In this document: positions 35,623-44,000 of the stretch, piece after piece
Layout: each line of letters opens with the position of its first letter
Numbering within the stretch: position 1 is the stretch's first letter
DNA from: Variovorax paradoxus
Lineage (GTDB): Bacteria; Pseudomonadota; Gammaproteobacteria; Burkholderiales; Burkholderiaceae_C
Direction: 5' to 3'
DNA: 64,000 nucleotides
NCBI GenBank assembly: GCA_016806145.1
Contig: CP063167.1
Span: forward strand, 2,352,501 to 2,416,500
Program-made: the position numbers and the translations under genes
The notes under the pieces: model-generated
The model's database searches: none
What the model saw: only the letters and a program-made list of their open reading frames with translations
Told to the model about the DNA's origin: nothing

Positions 35623-35650
35623 TTGACAATCACGACGTTTTCCATATCAT
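35623..35650 (+). promoter_or_regulatory. Sigma-70-type promoter for the Bug gene
   Basis: A perfect -35 TTGACA (35623-35628) and a -10 TATCAT (35645-35650), 16 nt apart, lie 46 bp upstream of the ATG at 35696. The 148-bp divergent gap is AT-rich and also holds ACTATAGT (35603-35610), which could be a -10 for the minus-strand VOC operon. Confidence 0.68.
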
Positions 35651-35695
35651 CGCGACCGGTGCAGACCGCACCCAAGATCGAATGGAGACAAACCG

Positions 35696-36685
35696 ATGAA
35701 CGTTTCGAAGACGCGGGGCCGCCGCTGGCTGGCCCCTGGATGCATCGCCGTCATGGGCATGCTCGTGGGCACGGCCTGGGCCCAGGCCGACTACCCGAGC
35801 AAGGCCGTGCGGATCATTGCCCCCTTCCCCGCCGGCAGCGGGCCCGACGCGAACGCGCGCGAGATCGCGGCCGAGCTCACGAAGATCCTCGGCCAGAGCT
35901 TCTATGTGGAGAACCGCCCCGGGGCCTCGAACATCATCGGTACCGAAGTCGCCGCGAAGGCCCCGGCCGATGGCTACTCGCTCTACATCGGCACCACCAG
36001 TTCGCTGTCGGTGGTGCCGCACCTGTATTCGAAGCTGCCCTTCGATGCCGAGAGGGACTTCGCGCCCGTGAGCCTGCTCGGCGTGCTCAACACCGGCCTG
36101 ATCGCCACGCCCGGCGTGGAGGCACGCGACGCACGCGCCCTCATCGCCGCGCTCAAGGCCCGGCCTGATTCGGTGGCGGTCGCGACCGCGGGCATCGGCA
36201 GCTATTCGCACCTGTCGGCGCTGTGGTTCAACAGCGCCGCGGGCGTGAAGACCAACCTCGTGCCCTACAACAGCAGCAGCCCCTACGTCGACCTGATCGC
36301 GGGCCAGGTGCAGCTGATGTTCGACGGCCTGCCGGCCGCCGCGGGCAACATCCACACCGGCAAGCTCAGGCTGCTGGCCATCACCGGCAAGGAGCGCGCG
36401 CCGAGCTTCCCCGACGTGCCCACCTTCGCCGAGGCCGGCCTGCCCGACTACGCGCCGATCGCCTGGCAGGGGCTGCTCGCGCCCGCGGGCACGCCCAAGC
36501 CCGTGCTCGAGAAGCTCAGCGCCGCGATGCGCAAGGCCTGCCAGTCGAACGAGCTGGCGCGCAAGTGGCGCGACTACGGCGGCGAGCTGCGCTGCAACAC
36601 GCCCGCGGAGTTCAAGGCCTTCATCGATGCCGACCGCGCGATGTGGGGCAAGGTGATCCGCGAGGCGCGGGTGAAGCTCGATTGA
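35696..36685 (+). CDS. Bug family substrate-binding protein
   Basis: A 329-aa periplasmic binding protein with a signal peptide (CIAVMGMLVGTAWAQADYPS). FPAGSGPDANAREIAAELTK, ENRPGASNIIGTEVAAKAP, VPYNSSSPYVDLIAGQ and LLAPAGTPKPVLEKL match Bug proteins. Divergent from the VOC-monooxygenase-FAH cluster, so it is a second uptake candidate for the same aromatic substrate class. It has its own clear promoter upstream. Confidence 0.87.
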   Translation: MNVSKTRGRRWLAPGCIAVMGMLVGTAWAQADYPSKAVRIIAPFPAGSGPDANAREIAAELTKILGQSFYVENRPGASNIIGTEVAAKAPADGYSLYIGTTSSLSVVPHLYSKLPFDAERDFAPVSLLGVLNTGLIATPGVEARDARALIAALKARPDSVAVATAGIGSYSHLSALWFNSAAGVKTNLVPYNSSSPYVDLIAGQVQLMFDGLPAAAGNIHTGKLRLLAITGKERAPSFPDVPTFAEAGLPDYAPIAWQGLLAPAGTPKPVLEKLSAAMRKACQSNELARKWRDYGGELRCNTPAEFKAFIDADRAMWGKVIREARVKLD

Positions 36686-36729
36686 GTGGGGGACGGCGCG
36701 GCGCGGGTGCGCCGTACCGTCGATTCAGC

Positions 36730-38349
36730 CTATTTCCCGGTCGTGCGGGGAACGAAAGCGAACGAGCGCTTTTCGTAGTCGCGGTAGTCGAGGGACACGC
36801 CGTAGGCGGCCGTCACGCCGTCCTCCTTCGTGCCGACGCCGATGACCGTCGGCACGTACGAGTTCGGATTCACCGAGGGCGCGGCGCTGGGCACGAGCCT
36901 GCTCTGGATGTAGTAGTAGCCGAGCTCCTTGGTGGGAACCAGGCTCCAGAGCTGATGGTCCCGCAGGCCGGCCTGAAGCGGTTGGACCGTGATCCTGGGG
37001 TCCTCGCCCGTGGTGTCGCCGGTGAGCGTCAGGTAGAGGTTCGGGCCGATCTCGGACTTCAGGTACCACCAGCCCGCTTCACCGGATTTCTCGAACTTCC
37101 AGAGCTGGTTCTCCGCGTCAGGGCTCGACTTGGACTTCTTCTCCCACAGGATCACGCGGGCGCCGGCCTCGTGCGAAGCGTCCATGATGTCGAGGACTTC
37201 GGGCATCGGGCCGTTGCGACGGATGAAGAATTGGGTCTCGAGCGGCACGATGCGCTCGCTGGCGGAAGGCGTGGCCGCCGGTGCAGCGCCGGCATCATTG
37301 GCGAGACGCACGGGCACGTCCTGCGTCGCATTGCTCCAGTATTTCTTGATCAGGTCGATGGCTTCGGAGATATCCAGCGAATTGGCACTGTCCTGTAGAA
37401 GTTCTATGGCCTGCGGATTGGTCGAATTCTCGGGAATGAAGCAGGGCAGCGTTGGATTGAGATTCACATACCGATCGCCCAGAAGCATCTTGGCGATCTG
37501 CGGCATGAGTTCCGACGAGGTCCCGTTCAGACTCAAATCCAACACGGGAGAAGACCCTTGTTGATTCATGAGAAATGGCGTGATGTTGTCGAAGGGGTTG
37601 TTGTCCCCTTTCATCCATTGTTCCGCGCCCCAATCGTGGGTGTCGCTTTGCAGCCAATAGGGCATGTAGCCGGTGCCGATCGTGATGGCCGCGATCTGAT
37701 CGAGTCGCCATCCATTGCGAACGGCCAGCGCGATGGCCGCAACCGTGGGGTCGTGATTGAAGAACGCGCCGTCGACGTTTCCTTCCATCGACCCGAGCTG
37801 GCCGGGCATCGCGCCGCTGGAGGTGGCCGCGACGGCAATGAGCGTATGGCCGTTGCCGTCGAGTCCGTCCTGCTTGTCCTGGGCGGTTCCGAGCATGTTC
37901 GTGAACATCATCGGCTTCCAGGGCGTGGGCATCATCCTTTCCATGCTGCCGATGTTCTCGGGTTCCGGCTCCACGGAGCCGACGTTGAACGAAACGAGCA
38001 GGACGTCCTTGCCCGCTTGCGAAATCGTGTTCTTCCCGTGGAGTTTTTCCTGGCTGGCCAATACGTCGTCGATCGGATACGCGGGCGTATCGGGATGCGT
38101 ATTCATCTTGTTATAAAAACCCAATTCGCTGCCCTTGAACAGCTCGATCAAATTGGCCGGATCCGGAGTGGCCAACAGTTCGCTCGAGATGATCGATCCG
38201 GTGGAACAGCCGGCGTACATCCGGGTCTGATTGAGAACTTCTGCATCAGCGTCGTAAAGACGCTGGAGGATGGTGGCGGAAAGCAAACCGCGAATGCCGC
38301 CGCCCACGAATGACAGGATCGTGTAATAGCCGGTCTTTTCTGAAGCCAT
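36730..38349 (-). CDS. Patatin-like phospholipase with C-terminal QxW beta-trefoil-like region
   Basis: A 539-aa protein. Residues 1-320 are patatin: oxyanion GGGIRG (16-21), nucleophile Ser49 in AGCSTGS, catalytic Asp193 in VDGAFFNHDP. Residues about 385-535 contain two QLW motifs (ENQLWKFEKS, DHQLWSLVPT) with LYLTLTGDTTG repeats, as in ricin-type carbohydrate-binding trefoils. A Pro/Ala linker joins them. The start at 38349 has AAGGAAA upstream. No signal peptide is visible, so if exported it uses a non-Sec route. Codon use in the middle is more AT-rich than its neighbours, which suggests transfer. It probably cleaves membrane lipids. Confidence 0.82.
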   Translation of the reverse strand: MASEKTGYYTILSFVGGGIRGLLSATILQRLYDADAEVLNQTRMYAGCSTGSIISSELLATPDPANLIELFKGSELGFYNKMNTHPDTPAYPIDDVLASQEKLHGKNTISQAGKDVLLVSFNVGSVEPEPENIGSMERMMPTPWKPMMFTNMLGTAQDKQDGLDGNGHTLIAVAATSSGAMPGQLGSMEGNVDGAFFNHDPTVAAIALAVRNGWRLDQIAAITIGTGYMPYWLQSDTHDWGAEQWMKGDNNPFDNITPFLMNQQGSSPVLDLSLNGTSSELMPQIAKMLLGDRYVNLNPTLPCFIPENSTNPQAIELLQDSANSLDISEAIDLIKKYWSNATQDVPVRLANDAGAAPAATPSASERIVPLETQFFIRRNGPMPEVLDIMDASHEAGARVILWEKKSKSSPDAENQLWKFEKSGEAGWWYLKSEIGPNLYLTLTGDTTGEDPRITVQPLQAGLRDHQLWSLVPTKELGYYYIQSRLVPSAAPSVNPNSYVPTVIGVGTKEDGVTAAYGVSLDYRDYEKRSFAFVPRTTGK

Positions 38350-38586
38350 GGAGTTTCCTTTCGATGAGGGATTCCCAACTTTGGGAATCGCAGTTTCGAT
38401 TGGTGGCAACTCGCTGGCACCTTACTTTTTCTTGCAATGACGAATAGCTATTTAATTAACTATTTGGTGTTGCAACGGAATTCGGTGGGATGCATTGGGG
38501 GATTCCTGGCCCGGGCCAAGGCGAATCCGCAGGACGCCAACCACGGCTCGCCGGCCGCGGGCTCCATGCCGCAACGCATCGGCGCG

Positions 38587-38823
38587 TCACGAATCGAGAT
38601 GGCGCTCGCGGCTCCACTGCTCGACGAAGGTCCTCGCATCCTGCTTCAACGCACCCACGACATCGGGGGCGTCGGTGCCCGCCACCACGAGGCGTCGCCG
38701 GACGACGCCGCCCAGATTCAGATCGGCATGGCCCGATGCGAAGGCCGCGCCTTGGGTGGTCGTGACACGAATCTTCACGTGCCACCCCTGGTAGCAGAAG
38801 TCGAGTTCGGTATCAGGAGTCAT
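38587..38823 (-). CDS. Small hypothetical protein, 78 aa
   Basis: The ATG at 38823 gives MTPDTELDFCYQGWHVKIRV ... ARTFVEQWSRERHLDS, a plausible compact alpha/beta protein with alternating strands, not a typical GC-rich shadow frame. No family recognised. No clear ribosome site. It lies between the patatin gene and the repressor gene, all on the minus strand. Confidence 0.5.
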   Translation of the reverse strand: MTPDTELDFCYQGWHVKIRVTTTQGAAFASGHADLNLGGVVRRRLVVAGTDAPDVVGALKQDARTFVEQWSRERHLDS

Positions 38824-38952
38824 GGCAGGCGAGGCGACGTTCGCCCAGCGGGAAATAGCTCGAGATGAAACTGATAGCAAATATATCAATGAGTAGCAAT
38901 TCTATCTATCCCGATCGACCCTGATACCCGACGCGCTGCGCCGGCGCGCATC

Positions 38953-39570
38953 TCAACGGAAGCGCTTGCTGAATTCGCGCACCACCCCGATCACGCGCGC
39001 CACGCCGAGCGGCTTGATGGGGTAGCGCGGGTTGAGGGGCCGCAGGTAGAACTCGCCCCCATCCCTGACCAGCTGCTTGAAGGTGGTCTGCGCGTGCTCG
39101 TTGAGCGCGATGACGTAGTCGCCGGGCAGCACCTCGAGGTCGGGCTCCACGATGATGATCGAGCCCTCGGGAAAGGAGTCGCCCATCTCGCTGGCCATGC
39201 TGTCGCCGTGCACGCGCAGCGCGTAGGTGTGGCGCTTGACCGGGACCGTCACGGGGACGGTCTCGAAACTGCCGCGTGGCTTGAAGTTGTCGATGACCGT
39301 GTAGTTGCCGGCCTCGACCTCGGACACCAGCGGCACCTCAGCGCGCATGACCGTGCCCTGGCTGATGTTCGGCCCGCCCGAGAGCAGTTCGCCGACGGAG
39401 ATGCCGAGCAGTTCGGCAACGCGCGGCTGGTTGGCGCGCTTGGGCGCGGTGCCTCCGGCTTTTTCCCATTGCTGGACCGCGCCCCGACTCACACCGACGG
39501 CGTCAGCAAACTGCTGCTCGCTCATCCCGAGCCGTCGGCGCCCTTCGCGAATCAGTCTATGAATGCTCAT
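38953..39570 (-). CDS. S24-family phage-type repressor (HTH plus self-cleaving peptidase)
   Basis: A 205-aa protein: N-terminal XRE HTH (MSEQQFADAVGVSRGAVQQW, residues 16-35), a linker, and a LexA/CI peptidase domain. The self-cleavage site Ala87-Gly88 (VEAGNY), nucleophile Ser124 (VHGDSMAS) and Lys165 (TTFKQLV) are all intact, so RecA-triggered autocleavage is possible. No phage genes surround it. Palindromes and four CTAG tetramers just upstream look like its own operators. It may control the adjacent patatin/unknown genes or the divergent-side genes. Confidence 0.85.
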   Translation of the reverse strand: MSIHRLIREGRRRLGMSEQQFADAVGVSRGAVQQWEKAGGTAPKRANQPRVAELLGISVGELLSGGPNISQGTVMRAEVPLVSEVEAGNYTVIDNFKPRGSFETVPVTVPVKRHTYALRVHGDSMASEMGDSFPEGSIIIVEPDLEVLPGDYVIALNEHAQTTFKQLVRDGGEFYLRPLNPRYPIKPLGVARVIGVVREFSKRFR

Positions 39571-39633
39571 AGTCTAGAGGCTAGGTCCTCCGATGGATGG
39601 AAAATAAATCATAGCTAGACGTTCTTGCTAGCT
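39557..39633. promoter_or_regulatory. Operator cluster of the S24 repressor
   Basis: CTATGA-ATGC-TCATAG (39557-39572) is a perfect inverted repeat covering the repressor's start codon. CTAG-AGG-CTAG follows at 39574-39584, and AGCTAG / CTAGCT (39613-39618 and 39628-39633) form a third inverted repeat. CTAG, rare in proteobacterial DNA, occurs four times in 58 bp. Confidence 0.6.
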
Positions 39634-39697
39634 TGACTCTCCCATCCATGGGGAACGAACCTCCGGCGGCGCGCGCGCCGGAAACGCGGCTGCCGGC

Positions 39698-40471
39698 TCA
39701 GCCGGCCAGATCGAAGCAGCAGCCCCCGTAGTAGGCCTTGTCGCCGCCGTCCACGAACGGCACCTCGATCGGCTTGCCTTCGTTGCGCCAGCCGTCGCGG
39801 CGACGGTAGCCGGCCTGCTTGAGTTGCGCCATCAGCTCGTCGTGGTGCTCGATGCGGTAGGGGCAGACCGCGAAGCCGATGCTGTTGAGCGTGTAGAGGG
39901 TGCGATCGGGATGCAGCGCCGTGGTGTTCAGCACGATGCGCCGGGGCTTCACCGCGAGCGCGGCGAGGATCTCCGACAGCCGTTGCGGCAGGTACTGCAG
40001 GCTGCCCGAGGCATACAGCACGTCGCAGCCGCTGGCATCGGCCGGCGCCGTCGTGAAGCCGAGCTGGGCGGCCGCGTCGCGCTGCAGCGCCAGCGCCTCG
40101 CCGGCGCGCACCACGCCGGGCACGTCGCACACGGTCCAGCGCAGGCCATCGGGATAGGGCAGCACGCGGCGGAACGCGTAGTACTTGATTCCCACGTGCC
40201 CCCCGAGGTCGAAGATGCGCGTCATGCCTTCCTCGAGCGAGCGCCCGAGCCAGAACAGCGCCGGGTAGTCGTAGAAGTAGACCTGGTGGCTGTAGAGCTG
40301 CGTGGCCGCCTGCGCGTTGTCGTAGCCCACCGCCTTGGAGGGCGGCGCGCCGGCTTCGGCCGCGGCGAAGCTCCCGAACGAGCCCATGAAGAGATTGTCG
40401 TCCTCGTTGTCGAGGAACTTGCGCCGGTAGGCGTTCGCGCCGGGCAGCCGCGCCAGCAGGTTCGAGAGCAT
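39698..40471 (-). CDS. Putative methyltransferase, TIGR04325 type
   Basis: A 257-aa protein with MTRIFDLGGHVGIKYYAFRR as a SAM-binding-like loop, TVCDVPGVVRAGEALA, DVLYASGSLQYLPQRL and IVLNTTALHPDRTLYTLNSI, a pattern known from putative methyltransferases found in surface-polysaccharide loci. The C-terminal YYGGCCFDLAG is also typical. It is divergent from the NRPS-PKS/EPS gene series, so it may modify the same product. GGAAAGGGG precedes the ATG at 40471. Confidence 0.78.
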   Translation of the reverse strand: MLSNLLARLPGANAYRRKFLDNEDDNLFMGSFGSFAAAEAGAPPSKAVGYDNAQAATQLYSHQVYFYDYPALFWLGRSLEEGMTRIFDLGGHVGIKYYAFRRVLPYPDGLRWTVCDVPGVVRAGEALALQRDAAAQLGFTTAPADASGCDVLYASGSLQYLPQRLSEILAALAVKPRRIVLNTTALHPDRTLYTLNSIGFAVCPYRIEHHDELMAQLKQAGYRRRDGWRNEGKPIEVPFVDGGDKAYYGGCCFDLAG

Positions 40472-41024
40472 TGCAGGCCCCTTTCCAAGGAATTGATTTT
40501 TTCGCGCCGGGGCCGATGCTGCTTGTGATTCCCGGAAATTACAAATCCCCGGCCGATTTTTCGATTCCGCTTACGAAGCGGATGAATTATTAACGTCCGC
40601 GCCGCCGATCGGGCAATTGAAATCGCCTCGAACCGAATTGAAGGCCCGATCCGCCCTCCTGCCGCGAGCCATGGAAGCCGCTATTCCAGACCGCTCGCAC
40701 CCGCCGCAGCGCTTCGAAAAAACACGCATTTCCCCAGGGAAACCGCCTCCGGGACGGGCCCGACCTACCCATCTGGAGAGCCTTTGCGGCGCTTTTCCGG
40801 TTCAAAAGCCAAATGGCTACCTCGTTTAATCAATATTCGGTAGTTCCCATCTGAAATAAATAAGTCCAAACGTAATTGGCCTCTGAAATAGGGCCCACGC
40901 CCAACTTCAAACCTCCTACTATTTCGACACAAATTCATAACAAACAAATGCTTGCGTCGTCGAATCAATAGCCGTTCGAAGCTGTTTTTTCGCTGTCTTC
41001 TGCAATTTCGAATCGGACGGTGAT
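40472..41024. other. Divergent regulatory gap upstream of the NRPS-PKS/EPS genes
   Basis: A 553-bp AT-richer gap with no gene called. It holds a 7-bp hairpin TCCGCTT-ACG-AAGCGGA (40566-40582) and a direct repeat TCTGAAATA at 40850-40858 and 40882-40890 (32 nt between starts, about three helical turns). No confident -35/-10 pair could be assigned. A promoter for the large plus-strand gene series must lie here. Confidence 0.5.
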
Positions 41025-44000
41025 ATGGACATTCAGACGATGTTTCCGGAATTCCCGGAAAGCCGCAGCCTCGCATGGGAGGACCTGTTCGCGGCGCGCA
41101 CCGAGCTCGGTGCCGGCCCGAGGCTGGCGTGCAGCCTGCCCTTGCCGATCGACACGGCGCGCCATCCGGGCAGCCTCCACCGGTTCTCCGACGCGCCATG
41201 GGCCGCGGCCTGGGTACTGCTGCAATCGCGCTGGCTGGGCCGGGCCGAGCCGGTGCTCCATGAAGCCGCGAGCACCGGCGATGCATTCGCCTCGTCCTTC
41301 GCCCGGGATGCGGCACCGACCGCCGCCGAATGGATCGCCGCCATCGACTGCCGGCGCGGCGAGGCCAGCGCGACGCCGCTGCCCACCGAACCGCCCGCCG
41401 TGCTGTGGCTGCGCGACGCCATCGACGCCGCCGCGGCGCCCGCGCCGATCCGGCTGCGCTTCGGCGCCGAGCCGCCCTGCCTGCACGCCGACGCGGCCGC
41501 CGGCTGGCTCGATGCCCTCTCGCTGCAGCAACTGCTCGCGGCAGTGGCCGATACCGCGGCCGACCTCCTGTCGCGCCCCGACGCGCCGATCGACGACATC
41601 CGCAACCTGCCCCAGGCCGACCGCGAACGGCAGCTCGCCAAGTGGAACCGCCCCGTGGCGCCGCTGGACCGCGCGCTGACCGTGACGGGCCGCTTCCGCG
41701 CCCAGGCCGCCGCCGTGCCTGAGGCCTTCGCGCTGGTCCAGGGCCGGACCCGCCTGAGCTACCGCGAACTCGACCGCCGCTCCGACGTGCTCGCGCAGTG
41801 CCTGCAGCAGCGCGGCGTGCAGGCGGGCGACACGGTCGCCCTCGTGCTCGAACGCTCGATCGACGCGGTGGTCGCGCTCCTCGCGATCCTCAAGGCCGGC
41901 GCGGCCTACCTGCCGATCCCGACCGAGCAGCCGCGCGAGCGCATCGCCGCGATGCTGGCGCAGGCCGGTGCGCGGCTGGCGGTCGCGGCCGAGGCCTTCG
42001 ATGCGCTGCTGCCCCCGTCGACCCCGCTGCTGCGCGTCGACGCACGCCCCGATGACGGCCGGGCCGGCAGCGGGCGCGCGCCGGCGATCGACGGCGAATC
42101 GCTGGCCTACCTCATGTACACCTCGGGCTCCACCGGCACGCCCAAGGGCATCGCGATCTGCCATCGCGCGATCCTGCGCCTGGTCGTCGGCTCGGACTTC
42201 GCCGCCTTCGGCCATGGCCTGGCCATGCTGCATGCCGCCCCGCTGGGCTTCGACGCGGCCACGCTCGAGATCTGGGGGCCGCTGCTCAACGGCGGCTGCT
42301 GCGTGGTCCACGACGAACGGCTGCCCACCGGCGCGGGGCTCGCGCGCACCATTGCCCGGCACGACGTGCACACGGCCTGGCTCACGGCCGCGCTCTTCAA
42401 TGCGGTGGTCGACGACGATCCCGCCCACCTCGCGGGACTGCGCCACCTGATCACCGGCGGCGAGGCGCTGTCGCTGCCGCACGTGCGGCGCGCACTCGCC
42501 GCGCTGCCGGGGCTGGTGCTCAGCAACGGCTACGGCCCGACCGAGTGCACCACCTTCGCGGCGACCCACCGCATTCCCGCCGTGCTGCCCGACACGCTGC
42601 GCTCGGTGCCGCTCGGCCGCCCGATCCAGGACACGGTGCTGCGCGTGCTGAGCCCTTCGCTCGCGCTGCTGCCGGCGGGCCTGGTGGGCGAGCTCTGCAT
42701 CGGCGGCCATGGCCTGGCGCGCGGCTACCTGGGCCAGCCCGCGCTGAGCGCGCAGCGTTTCGTCGCCGATCCCTTCGGCGCGGCCGGCGATCGCCTCTAC
42801 CGCAGCGGCGACCTGGCGCGCTGGCTGCCGGACGGCACGATCGAGTTCGTCGGCCGCCGCGACGGGCAGGTCAAGATCCATGGCCACCGGGTCGAGCTCG
42901 GCGAGATCGAGACCGCCCTGCTCGCGCATCCGGCGATCCAGTCCTGCGCGGTGGTCGCGCGCCCCGATGCCGGCGGCGCGCTGCGCCTGGTGGCTTATCT
43001 GGTCGCGCGTGCGCAGCCGCTGCCCTGGGAGGCGCTGCGCGCCCACCTCGCGGCCCTGCTGCCCGCCGCGCTGCTGCCTTCGGCGCAGCTGTGGCTGCCC
43101 CGGCTGCCGCTCACGCCCAACGGCAAGCTCGACCGCCAGGCCCTGCCCGAGCCGGCCGGTGAGCGGCCCGCGCTCGCGCAGGCCTACGAGGTGCCGCGCG
43201 ATGCCGCCGAGCAGACGGTGTGCGAGGCCTTCGCGCAGGTGCTGCAGCTCGCCGAGGTCGGCCGGCACGACAACTTCTTCGACCTCGGCGGCGACTCGAT
43301 GCGCGTGCTGCAGGTGCTGGCCGTGCTCCAGCGCGACCAGAGCGCGCCGCTGTCGACCAACCTGTTCTTCAGCCATCCCACGCCCGCCGCGATCGCGGAC
43401 CGGCTGCGTCCGCGCGGCAAGGCGAAGCCCCGCGCCGCCATCGAGGCGCCGCGCGAACGCGCCGTGGCCGCCAGCGCCGACGTCGATGTCGACGCCATCG
43501 CCCTCGTCGGCACCGCCGGCCGCTTTCCGGGCGCGGCCGATGTCGAGCAGTTCTGGGACAACCTCCTGGCCGGCCGCGACAGCATCAGCTTCTTCGACGA
43601 CGCCACGCTCGACGCCGGCGTGAGCGAGGCGCTGCGGCGCGACCCGGCCTACGTGCGGGCGCGCGGCGTGATCGACGGCATCGAGGACTTCGACGCGGCC
43701 TTTTTCGGCATCGCGCCGAAGGAAGCCGCGCTGATGGACCCGCAGCAACGCGTGTTCCTCGAGATCTGCTGGGAATGCCTGGAGCGCGCGGGCTACGTGC
43801 CCGATGCCGCGCCGGGCCCGGTCGGCGTGTATGCCGGCATGTACAACGCCAGCTACGCGCAGCGCCACCTGAGCACCCGGCCCGACCTGGTCGAGGCGGT
43901 CGGCGAGTTCCAGACGATGCTGGCCAACGAGAAGGACTACATCGCCACCCGCGTCGCGCACCGGCTCAACCTCACCGGGCCGGCGGTCAGCGTGCACACC

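Noticed and set aside
38953..39570. Remnant prophage
   Set aside because: Only the repressor is phage-like; no integrase, structural, lysis or att-type repeats were found around it.
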